DNA from: Gammaproteobacteria bacterium | Lineage (GTDB): Bacteria > Pseudomonadota > Gammaproteobacteria > Competibacterales > Competibacteraceae | Reading direction: 5' to 3' | DNA length: 64,000 bases | Assembly (NCBI GenBank): GCA_024235035.1 | Contig: JACKNE010000010.1 | Location: 1-64,000, forward strand | Part shown: piece after piece, positions 33,029 to 42,903 of the stretch | How the letters are laid out: every line of letters begins with the position of its first letter | Position numbering within the stretch: the stretch's first letter is position 1 | Position numbers and translations under genes: made by a program | Notes under the pieces: model-generated | Told to the model about the DNA's origin: nothing | The model's database searches: none | What the model saw: only the letters and a program-made list of their open reading frames with translations

Positions 33029-34108
33029 ATGCCTGCACTGGAAGGTCACCTCACGCTCCGTCTGTATCGATACGCCGACGCTCCGGTGCGGGTGCAGGTG
33101 ATTTCCAGCCGACCGCAATTCGCCGACCGACTGTTTCGAGCGAAAACGCCTGCTGAGACGGCAAAGTTGGCTGGACAGGTTTTCACCTTATGCGGGCGAG
33201 CGCAACACTTGGCGGCGGCCGCTGCGTGTGCAGCAGCGCAATCGAATCACCCCGACCTATCAGCTAAGATCTTCTTGTCCGAGCAGTTGCGACAGGCGGT
33301 ATTGGTTGAGACCGTTCTGGAACATGCTTGGCGATTGTTGCTCGATTGGCCGGCGCAAGCAGGCTTGCCGCCGGACATGAACAGCTTGCGGGAGTTGCGT
33401 CAAGCGGCGACCAAGGGGCCGGAAACGTTGGCGGATGTGCTGGATGTCGTATTGGAGCATCAGATGGGCCCGTGGTGTTCCTCCGCTTGGGTAAGGAGAG
33501 GTGATCCGCAGGGTCAGGGTGGTTCGATCCATCCTGGCGGTGAAGCATTATTGCCGTTGATGTCTGGCGGTGAAGCATTATTGCCGTTGATGTCAACGCT
33601 CAGCCCTGCTGAGACGGATGCTTTGGCCTGGCAGGCCTTGGAAGATCCGCACTTCTGCACCCGCCCGTTGTGGCGCGGTCAACCGGCGGAAACCGGGGCG
33701 CTGGCCCGGCAACAACAGCATCCGCTATTGGCCGATTTGCTGATCGAGCGGGAACGCCGCATCGATGCTCGCTGGCTGGCGCGATGCTTGGAACTGGCGG
33801 AATTGCCTAGCCAATTGCGCCGAGCGCCGACCGATCTATTACTGGCCCGATCACTGGCGGAAAACCGGGGCTATGCCTGGGTGGAGACAGCGCGTGGGGC
33901 CTTGCTGCATGTCGTACACCTGGTGCGGGATCGGGTGCTTGATTACCGCATCATCGCGCCGACCGAGTGGAACTTCCATCCGGCTGGACCGTTCGCTGCC
34001 GGCATCGCCGCCCTGGGTGAAACTGCTGACCTGGCCGCTGCCGCTCGTGCGTTGGCTTTATCTCTCGATCCTTGCGTGAGTTATCAGGTGGAGGTGGTCG
34101 ATGCATGA
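33029..34108 (+). CDS. hupK: Hydrogenase assembly protein HupK-like
   Basis: A 359-residue protein resembling HupK, a degenerate relative of the large subunit that serves as a scaffold in rhizobial and purple-bacterial hydrogenase assembly. The segment FTLCGRAQHLAAAAAC retains a trace of the RICGVC nickel motif with one cysteine. The C-terminal DPCVSYQVEVVDA echoes DPCxxC. A 30-base perfect duplication (33536-33595) inserts SGGEALLPLM twice in the middle. The gene starts 11 bases after hypB and overlaps hypA by 8 bases. Confidence 0.8.
   Translation: MPALEGHLTLRLYRYADAPVRVQVISSRPQFADRLFRAKTPAETAKLAGQVFTLCGRAQHLAAAAACAAAQSNHPDLSAKIFLSEQLRQAVLVETVLEHAWRLLLDWPAQAGLPPDMNSLRELRQAATKGPETLADVLDVVLEHQMGPWCSSAWVRRGDPQGQGGSIHPGGEALLPLMSGGEALLPLMSTLSPAETDALAWQALEDPHFCTRPLWRGQPAETGALARQQQHPLLADLLIERERRIDARWLARCLELAELPSQLRRAPTDLLLARSLAENRGYAWVETARGALLHVVHLVRDRVLDYRIIAPTEWNFHPAGPFAAGIAALGETADLAAAARALALSLDPCVSYQVEVVDA
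33536..33595 (+). repeat. 30-base tandem duplication inside hupK
   Basis: Two adjacent near-identical 30-base units encode GGEALLPLMS in frame. It adds ten residues without breaking the gene and suggests a recent slippage event. Confidence 0.9.
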
Positions 34109-34442
34109 AATGGCGTTGGCGGAATCTATCTTGAATATCGTCGAGGAAACCGCCCGTAACCAGGGTGCGGTTCGGGTCACCGAGTTGCGGCTGGAAATCG
34201 GCGAACTGGCCAATGTGGAGATCGAAGCCCTGCAATTCGGCCTGGAGGTTGTGTTGCGCAACTCACTGGCCGCTGGCGCCCAAGTGGAGATCTTGACCAT
34301 CCCTGGCCAGGGGCAATGTCTGGAATGTGGCGCGATGGTGCCGCTTTCCGCTCGCTATGATCCTTGTCCGCAGTGTGGCGGTTATCCGGTGCGTCCGACC
34401 GGCGGTCAGGAAATGCGGGTCAAGGACATCCTGGTGGAATGA
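34101..34442 (+). CDS. hypA: Hydrogenase nickel-incorporation protein HypA
   Basis: A 113-residue metallochaperone. MHEMALAESIL gives the N-terminal Ni site (His2), and the zinc ribbon is CLECGAMVPLSARYDPCPQCGG with two CxxC pairs. It cooperates with HypB in nickel insertion. It overlaps hupK by 8 bases and touches hypF with no gap, so the three are translationally coupled. Confidence 0.97.
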   Translation: MHEMALAESILNIVEETARNQGAVRVTELRLEIGELANVEIEALQFGLEVVLRNSLAAGAQVEILTIPGQGQCLECGAMVPLSARYDPCPQCGGYPVRPTGGQEMRVKDILVE

Positions 34443-36800
34443 ATGGCGGATCGCGACCGGCGTCTTGCCATTCAGATTCGCGGCCAAGTACAGGGTGTCG
34501 GTTTTCGCCCGTTCGTCTACCGGTTGGCACTGCGTCATGGGTTGAGGGGGTTCGTGCGCAACGATGGCGCCGGCGTGGAAATCGAGGTGCAGGGCGCTTC
34601 CGAGCCGTTGGGCGAATTCCAGCGAGCTCTGCGCCAGCCGCCGCCACTGGCCCGCATCGAGATCTTGCGGATTGAAGAGCGACAGTTGCTGGCCGGGGAG
34701 TGCGGTTTCGAGATCGCCACCAGTGCCGCTGGCATGGTAACGGCGGAAGTGACTCCGGACTCAGCGATCTGCACCGCCTGTCTGACTGAATTGTTCGACG
34801 TGCATGATCGTCGCTACCGTTACCCCTTCATCAATTGCACGGATTGTGGACCCCGCTATACGATCACGGCTGCTTTGCCCTACGACCGGCCCAATACCAG
34901 CATGGCTGGATTCACCTTCTGTCCGGCTTGCGCAGGGGAGTATCACCGCCCCGACGACCGCCGCTTTCACGCCCAACCCAATGCTTGCCCGGTCTGTGGG
35001 CCTCGGTTGACCTTGCGCAATGCCGTTGGCGAACCGGTCGTGGTGGACGATGTCATCGCCGCCGCGTTGCAGCGGTTGCAATCCGGTGAAATTCTGGCGA
35101 TCAAGGGATTGGGTGGTTTCCATCTGGTTTGCGATGCGCGGAATGCGCTCACCGTGGAGCGCCTGCGTCAGCGCAAGCAACGCGAGGCCAAGCCGTTTGC
35201 GGTCATGGCGGCCAACCGCAGATCGCTGGCGAATTGGGTGGAAGGTAGCGATGCAGAATGGCGGTTGCTGGAAATGCCGCAGCGGCCGATTGTATTGATG
35301 CGCCGGCGCATGAGCGCTTCTCACTCTCCGAGAAACGATCTGGGCGTAGGGGTCGAAAAAGAGTGCATCGATGATTTGCCTGGCGTCGCTCCCCGATTGG
35401 CGCATCTGGGCGTCCTATTGCCCTACACGCCATTGCACTACCTGCTGTTCCACGAAGCGGCGGGCCGACCGACGGGTCTGGCCTGGCTGACCCAGCCACA
35501 GGCCTTGGTGCTGGTCATGACCAGCGCCAATCCCGGCGGTGAGCCGCTGGTGGTCGGCGATGAAGAAGCCGTGGAGCGGCTGCGTGGCATCGCCGATGGT
35601 TTCGTGACCCATGACCGTGCGATTTTGGCGCGTTGCGATGATAGTGTCATGACGGATCGAACCTTGATCCGCCGCGCCCGCGGTTACACGCCGCAAGTCA
35701 TTTGTCTGCCGGAAGCAGGGCCTTCGGTGTTGGCGCTAGGCGGTTATCTGAAAAATACCGTCTGTTTGACCCGTGACGACCGGGCGTATCTCTCGCCGCA
35801 TATCGGCAGCCTGGACAATATCGCCACCTGCCGGGCGCTGGAGGAGACCGTAGCGCATTTGCAGGATATTCTGCGCATCACGCCAGAACGGGTTGCTTGC
35901 GACCTGCATCCGGATTTCCACAGCAGCCGCTTGGCAGCCCGTTATGCCGCAGAGCGGGAATTGCCTTGCCTCACCGTGCAACACCATCATGCCCATATTG
36001 CAGCGGTCATGGCGGAGCATGGATTGCAGGAACCGATACTGGGGTTGGCGTTGGACGGGGTGGGTCTGGGCAGCGACGGCGGTATCTGGGGTGGAGAGTT
36101 GCTGCGCGTGGAGGGTGCGAATTTCCAGCGGCTAGGTTGTTTGTCTCCCCTGTTACTACCCGGTGGGGATCGGGCCGCCCGCGAGCCTTGGCGTTTGGCG
36201 GTCGCGGTGTTGCATCGATTGGGCCGGCATGAGGAGATTTCCCGCCGATTCGGCGACCGGGCCGCTTTGCTCCAGCAGATGCTGGAGCAGCGTATTCGTA
36301 CGCCTGAAACCAGCAGCGCCGGTCGGCTGTTCGATGCAGCGGCTGCCGTACTGGGGGTAGGCGAGGTCAATGCCTATGAAGGGCAGGCGGCGATGGAGTT
36401 GGAGGCGCTGGCGCATCGACAGGGACCGGCTCTCCCGCTGACGGGTGGATTCCAGCTTAACCCCGATGGCGCGTTGGATTTTCTGCCGTTGCTGGCGCGA
36501 CTGGCTGATGATGGCCTGGAAGCCGGCGCGGGCGCGGCGCTGTTTCATGCCACCTTGACGCTAGGTTTGAGCGAGTGGTTGGAGTGGGCGAGCACGGTTT
36601 CCAATCTGCGGCGGGTGGCGCTGGGTGGCGGCTGTTTTCTGAACCGGTTGCTGACCAGCCAACTGCAAACCCGGCTGAAAGCCGCCGGCTGGTCGGTGTT
36701 CACGGCCCAACAAATCCCGCCCAACGATGGCGGCTTGAGCCTGGGGCAGGCGTGGGTGGCGATGCAGGTTGCAGGTGAAACTTTCCTCCCTTTCAAGTGA
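34443..36800 (+). CDS. hypF: Carbamoyltransferase HypF
   Basis: A 785-residue enzyme that turns carbamoyl phosphate into the thiocarbamate precursor of the cyanide ligands. The N-terminal acylphosphatase-like domain has IRGQVQGVGFRPFVYRLA. Two zinc fingers follow (CTACL...CTDCGPR and CPACAGEY...CPVCGPR). A YrdC-like domain and a Kae1-like carbamoyltransferase domain with VQHHHAHIAAVMAEHGL and GLALDGVGLGSDG complete it. HypE, its partner, is not in this window. It ends 5 bases before the convergent MCP gene. Confidence 0.97.
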   Translation: MADRDRRLAIQIRGQVQGVGFRPFVYRLALRHGLRGFVRNDGAGVEIEVQGASEPLGEFQRALRQPPPLARIEILRIEERQLLAGECGFEIATSAAGMVTAEVTPDSAICTACLTELFDVHDRRYRYPFINCTDCGPRYTITAALPYDRPNTSMAGFTFCPACAGEYHRPDDRRFHAQPNACPVCGPRLTLRNAVGEPVVVDDVIAAALQRLQSGEILAIKGLGGFHLVCDARNALTVERLRQRKQREAKPFAVMAANRRSLANWVEGSDAEWRLLEMPQRPIVLMRRRMSASHSPRNDLGVGVEKECIDDLPGVAPRLAHLGVLLPYTPLHYLLFHEAAGRPTGLAWLTQPQALVLVMTSANPGGEPLVVGDEEAVERLRGIADGFVTHDRAILARCDDSVMTDRTLIRRARGYTPQVICLPEAGPSVLALGGYLKNTVCLTRDDRAYLSPHIGSLDNIATCRALEETVAHLQDILRITPERVACDLHPDFHSSRLAARYAAERELPCLTVQHHHAHIAAVMAEHGLQEPILGLALDGVGLGSDGGIWGGELLRVEGANFQRLGCLSPLLLPGGDRAAREPWRLAVAVLHRLGRHEEISRRFGDRAALLQQMLEQRIRTPETSSAGRLFDAAAAVLGVGEVNAYEGQAAMELEALAHRQGPALPLTGGFQLNPDGALDFLPLLARLADDGLEAGAGAALFHATLTLGLSEWLEWASTVSNLRRVALGGGCFLNRLLTSQLQTRLKAAGWSVFTAQQIPPNDGGLSLGQAWVAMQVAGETFLPFK

Positions 36801-36805
36801 CCTCT

Positions 36806-38497
36806 TTAACCGATCGTCTTCAATACGGGGCGGTGAGCTTCTGATCTGATGGCGACGGGATAGCCAGATTTTTTTCGGCTATTCATTAGGTTGTCTGCGC
36901 TAGCAACGGCTGGTTTGGCGGTTGAGGTCGTGCGAGCTGCAGCGCGGGCGACCGTAGCAAGCCGTTCGTCCAATTTGAAAAAGGTCATCAACTGTTGGAG
37001 TTCGCTCGCTTGCTCACCCATCAACTGGCTAGCGGCGGCAGTTTGTTCGACCAGTGCAGCGTTTTGCTGGGTGACTTGGTCGATTTCTATCATCGCTTTA
37101 TTGAGCTGTTCGATACCTGTGGCCTGTTCATGGGTGGTCGTCGCGATCTCGGCCACAATGTCGTTGACCTTCTTCGCCGTCGCGATGATCTCCTGCAAGG
37201 TCTGCCTGGTTTGATCCACCAACTGGTTGCCATCTTTGACTCTTCCCACGCTGTCGCTGATCAATCCCTTGATCTTCTTGGCGGCGTCGGCGCTGCGCTG
37301 CGCCAGCTTGCCCACTTCGGCGGCGACGATCGCGAAGCTCCGGCCCTGTTCGCCAGCGCGGGCGGCTTCCACCGCTGCATTGAGAGCCAGTAGATTGGTT
37401 TGAAAGGCGATTTCATCGATCACGCCGATAATGTCAGCGATCTGGCTGCTGCTGGCGTTGATGGCGCCCATAGCGGTTATGACCTGTGCCACGATTTGTC
37501 CACCCTGTTTAGCCTGGATGCAGGCGGCGCTGGCGAGTTGGTTGGCTTGCTCGGCATGCTCGGCGCTTTGTTTCACCGTCGAGGTGAGTTCTTCCATCGT
37601 CGCAGCGGTTTCCTCCAGCGAGGACGCTTGTTTCTCGGTCCGCTGCGAGAGATCAGCACTGCCTTGCGCAATTTCATTGGCGGCGTTGCTGACCGTATGA
37701 GTAGTCTGGGTGACATCGCCAACAATCCGCCTCAGGTTGGCGTTCATGGTTTGCATGGCTTGCAGCAATTGCCCGATTTCATCCTGGGAAGTGATTTGGA
37801 TCACCGTTGTCAGGTCGCCTTCGGCAATATGATTCGAGACGGTGATAGCGTTGAGCAGCGATCGTAGGATAGAGCGGATCACCCAACCCGTGATCAGCAG
37901 CACACCGGCGACAATGATGCAGAGGATGCTCAACATGAGCATCTGCTGATCGAGGGACTGCGCGTGTGCTGCGCTGGCGCTGACGACGCGCTGTTGGGTA
38001 GCGGCGAGAAAGCGGTTTACATGCCCGGCCAGTTCCTCCGCAACCGCATCGAATTCCGCCATCAGTCGGTTGCCACCCGAGGGGCCTTGCTCGATATAGG
38101 CATGAGCCATTTTTTGACCGACAGCATAATACGCCTCGAAGCTGGGCCTCATCGCCTGATAGCTTTGCGCGTTCGAGCGATCGAGCGCCTGCAATTCCTG
38201 AAGCAGATTTTGGAATACATGCGCTGCATTCTCCGCTTCTTTGAAACCGTCATCCAGCCCATCCTGGCCGCGCGTGGCGCTGATATCGGTGAGCCACTGC
38301 TGCACCTGAACCACGGCCAGCTTGAGCTCGTGAGCCTTGTTCAGGACCACTGTGTCCACGCTGGCCAGATGCTCCATATGTGCTTTGGTGGATAGCATGC
38401 TGACGAACAAGAATCCCATTCCGCCGGATAACACCAATACCAGGATTATACCCAACAGCAGGAACTTAGTGCGCAGGGTAAAGCTTTTATTTTTCAT
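36806..38497 (-). CDS. Methyl-accepting chemotaxis protein
   Basis: A 563-residue transducer. It has an N-terminal transmembrane helix (FLLLGIILVLVLSGGMGFLFV), a periplasmic four-helix ligand domain of about 160 residues, a second helix (MLSILCIIVAGVLLITGWVI), a HAMP domain and a cytoplasmic signalling domain with the hairpin tip IIGVIDEIAFQTNLLALNAAVEAARAG. No C-terminal CheR-binding pentapeptide is evident. The start at 38497 is taken since it leads directly into the membrane segment. No chemotaxis genes are adjacent. Confidence 0.93.
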   Translation of the reverse strand: MKNKSFTLRTKFLLLGIILVLVLSGGMGFLFVSMLSTKAHMEHLASVDTVVLNKAHELKLAVVQVQQWLTDISATRGQDGLDDGFKEAENAAHVFQNLLQELQALDRSNAQSYQAMRPSFEAYYAVGQKMAHAYIEQGPSGGNRLMAEFDAVAEELAGHVNRFLAATQQRVVSASAAHAQSLDQQMLMLSILCIIVAGVLLITGWVIRSILRSLLNAITVSNHIAEGDLTTVIQITSQDEIGQLLQAMQTMNANLRRIVGDVTQTTHTVSNAANEIAQGSADLSQRTEKQASSLEETAATMEELTSTVKQSAEHAEQANQLASAACIQAKQGGQIVAQVITAMGAINASSSQIADIIGVIDEIAFQTNLLALNAAVEAARAGEQGRSFAIVAAEVGKLAQRSADAAKKIKGLISDSVGRVKDGNQLVDQTRQTLQEIIATAKKVNDIVAEIATTTHEQATGIEQLNKAMIEIDQVTQQNAALVEQTAAASQLMGEQASELQQLMTFFKLDERLATVARAAARTTSTAKPAVASADNLMNSRKKSGYPVAIRSEAHRPVLKTIG

Positions 38498-38677
38498 GAA
38501 ATTACCTAATAGGGTTGACGAGTTGGGTATGATCAAACGACTGCGCAAAGCTCCTCATGAACGTCCTCCAACATACCCAAATCTCTCCTTGACAATCAAC
38601 TCGATCGCTTAACTTGTTAGCAATGCTCAGAGGTGCTGACGAGGGGCAGGGATCAGTACCACTCGGGATGGATGACC

Positions 38678-41149
38678 TCAACCGGACAACTGAGGAGTGG
38701 CCTCCCACTGTGCACGCCAGACGGCAAAGTCGTCCGCTGGCAAGGGGCGACTAAAGAGATAGCCCTGGGCCAGGTCGCAGTCCAGTTCCAGCAGAATGCG
38801 CCGCTGTTGTTCGGTTTCCACCCCTTCTGCAACCACTTGCAGTCCCAGGCCGTGGCCTAACGCGACAATGGTGGCCGCCAATATCCGGTCTTCCGCATCG
38901 ATCTCCAGATCGCGCACGAAGCTTTGGTCAATTTTCAGCGCTGTGACCGGCAGGCGTTTGAGATAACTCAGGCTGGAATAACCGGTGCCGAAATCATCGA
39001 TGGCCAGCCCGATGCTGTGCCGGCTCAAGGCTTGCAGGCTCTCTAGAGTTTTCGCATCGGTTTCCAGAAGCGTCGATTCAGTCAACTCCAGTTCCAAAAC
39101 ACCCGGCGAAACATCGTGCCGCCGGATCAGGCGCTCCAACTGCGCCGCCAAAGTCGGGTCGCGAAAGTGGCGCGCCGCCAAGTTGACCGCGACGCGCAGC
39201 GAGGGCCAACCCGCGATCCGCCAGGCCACCAGTTGGCGGCTCACTTCATCGAGCATCCAACTGCCCAGCGCGACAATTAAATCGCTGGCTTCAGCCACGG
39301 GAATAAACTGAAAGGGAGGAATCAAGCCGCGTTCAGGATGCTGCCAGCGCACCAGGGCCTCAACGCCCACCAGCACCCCATCCGTTAGCCGGAGCTTGGG
39401 TTGATAATAGGCGCGCAATTGACCGGTGGCCAGGGCTTGGCGCAATTCGGTTTCCAGCACCAATCGCTCCACCCCCGCCACATTCATCTCCGACGCATAA
39501 AATACCCGATGGTTACGGCCTTCCTGCTTGGCTTGATACATCGCCGTATCAGCATTCTTCGCGGTGTCAAAGTTCGCCTTCATCCTGGGGTAAAACAATC
39601 GATCGAGAGAATGTGCGGCCGTATGACGAGCGACCACGAGGTGGCGTTTGTCGGAAATGACTGTGGCCATCGGTAACACGCAGCATGACTCCCCAGCCCC
39701 AGGCAGTAAAACCACAAACTCATCCCCGCCCAGCCGGCAAACCGTGTCTTCCGTTCGCAGCAGATTCCGCAGACGAGCGGCGACGCCGATCAAGAGTTGA
39801 TCGCCTATTGTGTGACCTAACGCATCATTGATGTCCTTAAAGCGATCCAGATCCAGAAAGAGGATCGCCAGCGCTTCGTGACGGCGCGCGGCCAGCGCCA
39901 ACGCCAGTTCAGCCCGCTGCGCGAACAGCGTCCGGTTGGGTAAATCGGTCAGCGCGTCGAAATAGGCGAGATGCTCGATGATTTGTTCAGCCGCTTTGAC
40001 CTCCGTGATGTCACGAGCAATCCCAAACATAAGGCGGTCGTTGATAGGAACCGCCGTGAGCCATGCGGTTCGTTTGGAGCCATCCGGTTGAACATAATGG
40101 ACTTCGCCAAAGGAGAAGCCGTCCGTTGAATCGGTCGCCTGGGCGAGCCGTTCCCGCGCGCCGGCAGGGGTTAGATCGGCGGTCGTCAACGTCACAATTT
40201 CCGCCGCTGATCGACCGGTCAGCCGTTCGGCGGCCTGGTTAGCGGCCCTATAGCGGCCTGTGGGCTTTTCCACCAAAAAGATAGCGTCGTAGGCGCGATC
40301 GAACAACATCCGGTAACGTGCTTCGCTCTCCTTTAAAGCCCTTTCGGCCTGTTTGCGGGCGGTAATATCGGCAAAGATGCAGGCAAATTGACGTGGCGCA
40401 GGCCGGAATGCAGTGACTTCAAAATACCGTCCAATTTCCTGCGCGTAGTTCTCGAACAAGACCGGTTCGCCGGTTAACGCCACCCGTCCGTAGGTCTCGA
40501 TCCAGTAACGCCCTGTATCCGGCATGACGCTGAGTACGGTCTGGCCCAGGATTGCCTCCGCGCGAAGACCGGTCAGGCGTTCAAACACCGGGTTGACGGC
40601 CAGGAAGCGATAGTCGATCGGTTGACCTCTGGCATTCAGGAGGATGTCGTGCAGGGCAAACCCGTCCAGCATCTCGCGAAACAAAAGTTGGTATTGTTGT
40701 TCGGCTTGCTGACGTTCTACCAACTCTTCGCCTAACCGCCTTCGCGTCCAGGCCAGCCCCAGCACCCCGAGGCCCCAGAGCAGACTATAGCCCGTCACTG
40801 TCATCGCTGCCTGATGGAAAAAGGCTTGCCGATAGGGCCGCCAAGGCAGCGAAACGCTGATCCCGCCCCGGATATTGCCCTCCCGATAACCCTGCTCTGC
40901 ATGACACTTCAGGCAGTTTTTCTCCGTGATCATCGGTCGCATGAAACGCAGGTAGGATGCACCGTTGAGTGTTTCCAGGGACACCTGTTCCGTTTGACCC
41001 TGTTCAAAGGCGCGGAGCGCTTGCTGCTCCCAGGCATCCGGGGCATTGCCGGGGCGGATGGGATTCAGGCTGGTGATATGTGCCTGCGTACCGTCAATCG
41101 CCATGGCGAGTTCATGCACCTGCCGGGTCATGTAAGCCGGATTGATCAA
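38678..41149 (-). CDS. Heme-binding (Tll0287-like) PAS-GGDEF-EAL protein, 5'-damaged
   Basis: An 823-residue frame encoding a sensor for c-di-GMP turnover. The N-terminal DUF3365/Tll0287-like domain carries NCLKCHAEQGY, a c-type heme motif, followed by a membrane helix (VTGYSLLWGLGVLGLAW). Two PAS domains follow, then GGDEF (LGGDEF) and EAL (GVEALVRWQHPERG). The reading frame really begins earlier: one base missing in an A-run near 41160 separates it from the upstream HGGVYAPITEHTPPNPYLQVP segment. A scrambled stretch around 39570-39700, between LLPGAG and KNADTAMY, replaces the usual SIGIALYP strand. The protein may be non-functional if the lesions are real. Confidence 0.8.
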   Translation of the reverse strand: MINPAYMTRQVHELAMAIDGTQAHITSLNPIRPGNAPDAWEQQALRAFEQGQTEQVSLETLNGASYLRFMRPMITEKNCLKCHAEQGYREGNIRGGISVSLPWRPYRQAFFHQAAMTVTGYSLLWGLGVLGLAWTRRRLGEELVERQQAEQQYQLLFREMLDGFALHDILLNARGQPIDYRFLAVNPVFERLTGLRAEAILGQTVLSVMPDTGRYWIETYGRVALTGEPVLFENYAQEIGRYFEVTAFRPAPRQFACIFADITARKQAERALKESEARYRMLFDRAYDAIFLVEKPTGRYRAANQAAERLTGRSAAEIVTLTTADLTPAGARERLAQATDSTDGFSFGEVHYVQPDGSKRTAWLTAVPINDRLMFGIARDITEVKAAEQIIEHLAYFDALTDLPNRTLFAQRAELALALAARRHEALAILFLDLDRFKDINDALGHTIGDQLLIGVAARLRNLLRTEDTVCRLGGDEFVVLLPGAGESCCVLPMATVISDKRHLVVARHTAAHSLDRLFYPRMKANFDTAKNADTAMYQAKQEGRNHRVFYASEMNVAGVERLVLETELRQALATGQLRAYYQPKLRLTDGVLVGVEALVRWQHPERGLIPPFQFIPVAEASDLIVALGSWMLDEVSRQLVAWRIAGWPSLRVAVNLAARHFRDPTLAAQLERLIRRHDVSPGVLELELTESTLLETDAKTLESLQALSRHSIGLAIDDFGTGYSSLSYLKRLPVTALKIDQSFVRDLEIDAEDRILAATIVALGHGLGLQVVAEGVETEQQRRILLELDCDLAQGYLFSRPLPADDFAVWRAQWEATPQLSG

Positions 41150-41345
41150 GGTCAGTGTTTTCCCGAGGGCGCCGCGAAATCGCGCTCCGGGACTTGAAGG
41201 TACGGATTAGGCGGGGTGTGTTCGGTGATCGGCGCATAAACCCCGCCATGCAGCGTGACCCAACGGCGGTAAAGAATATCCTTGCATTGGCTTTCCTCAA
41301 CAGCGCCAGCTGTCGCCAAGTCGACATCCAGTTAGCTCGTAGCTT
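41150..41345 (-). pseudogene. Frameshifted 5' part of the heme-binding sensor gene
   Basis: On the minus strand the frame reads LATAGAVEESQCKDILYRRW, then VTLHGGVYAPITEHTPPNPYLQVPERDF and stops at a TGA caused by a missing base. Restoring one A joins it to GKTLTLINPAYMTRQVHEL of the next feature. A further TAA about 20 codons upstream of HGGVY cuts off the original start and membrane segment. Confidence 0.8.
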
Positions 41346-42539
41346 TGCCCGAAACGTGGCAAAAATAATAGTGTCCACGACCGCCACGCTACAATCCCGT
41401 ATTCAAACGCGCCTGTAGCTTCTCTAAACCCTGGTGGAGCGGCAGGGCCATTCCAAATCGTCGTACCTGGAATAAAAGAAGGATGGGTTGGCCTGTACAT
41501 CATCTCTCGTCGGTCGTAAGTTCTCTGGGCTGCCTTGGGCAACCGAAGAAACCTTGAGCCACATGAATTCTCCTAAACCAACTGTGGGTGAACAAGCTAT
41601 GGGTAGCGCAAGGAGAATGCATGCTGGTACGTATAGCATGCTTTTGGCTTTAGGGAATTAGCTTTTACGGCATCGCAGTTATCAGCCAGTTATCGGGGCT
41701 GTACGCGGTAGCGGCAGCCAGCTTTCGGATGACGACCCGCGCTCCGCCTGGCAGCGCTCTTCAGCGCTCTGCCAGGAATCCTGGTGGCTCGATGCGCGCA
41801 CTGTTGGATTCGCCCGACGTGGAAGCGCGCACAATCTGAAAGCAGCTCTCATAAGCGTCCGGTAAGGATAGACCTGGTGCGACTTGCCGCAGCCGGAGCA
41901 AGGCTTCACATCAGGCGTTGACCTTCGTCCAGGTCGAATGGGCGAGGGCCGCGGCGGCAAGCGGTTGATACCGGCAGTGCAATGCAGGCTAAACTATTGG
42001 CCTTGGCTGAGCAAGCGTGCAGGGCTTGCACGGCGTCAGGCAATCGATGGCGTTGATCCTCGGCGTCGAAATCCCGCATGGGGCTACGCTGCATGAACAG
42101 GCTAACGTCTGACCGTGGTACCAGTTGCGGGTAGTCGATTGCCAATTTCTCCAGGCATTCGTCGTGCTGTACCGACAAAATCGCCGATACCTTGGCTTCG
42201 GCGCGAATTCGCTCAAAGATCGGACGGGCGCGAACTGCCGATCACTAGATCGTGACGGATCACGTTCCAGTTCAGGCTCCAGGGTAGAGTGGAAACGGTG
42301 GTGTGCTTATCTGAGGTATTAGCCATTTTCAATCTCGCTATGAGCTCAAAGAAATCGACGGTGTCACGCTGATCAGGCGGTGCGGACTTTTCAGCTTGAT
42401 TTAAGCACCACAGGTCGTAAGGTATCGCCCGAGGTCGCGGTTGGAGAATGTATTACCACGATAACCGGCTACGACCGCCATGTCGGAGGTGATTGGATCG
42501 AGAATTTCGAGCACTCCGCAAATCGCTGTTAAACTATCG
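41346..42539. other. Unrecognised, probably decayed region
   Basis: Nearly 1.2 kb with no intact gene. Minus-strand fragments between about 41900 and 42200 (for instance HDECLEKLAIDYPQLVP and ACIALPVSTACRRGPRPFDL) look like real coding sequence broken by frameshifts, but I cannot name the family. The rest shows only short random frames. Confidence 0.5.
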
Positions 42540-42820
42540 TCACGTTGGTCGCCACCTGCTCACCGTTCCTGGTTCGCCTCTGAAACTAAGGACACGATGC
42601 CAACCGCCTAGTTCATCCTGCTACGACTGCCGGTGAAATCACCAAGGAACAAGCGGTGAAAATGGCGCTGGCGCACATCCGGGCAAAGTCTGCAAGGCGT
42701 AAAGATGGTCACTTAAAGGCAAGCAGACTTGGGAAGTCAAGATCGATGGCAACGACGGTAAGAAGTGGAAGGTGTACTGAAATCGCCACCGGGGCGCTGA
42801 TCGACGAAAAGGCGAGTAGC
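42540..42820 (+). pseudogene. PepSY-domain protein, broken by indels
   Basis: Piecing frames together gives GEITKEQAVKMALA, then HPGKV, then TWEVKIDGNDGKKWKV and EIATGALID, the order of a PepSY repeat. At least three frame changes occur within 200 bases. It lies directly upstream of the b561 remnant, where PepSY genes often occur. Confidence 0.7.
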
Positions 42821-42903
42821 CAAGGCGGTGTTTTCTCACAAGTAAACCTGCCTCATCGTCGGCGCTATCGCTACGGTGAGGCTTACCGATGCGTTGAGCC
42901 GTC

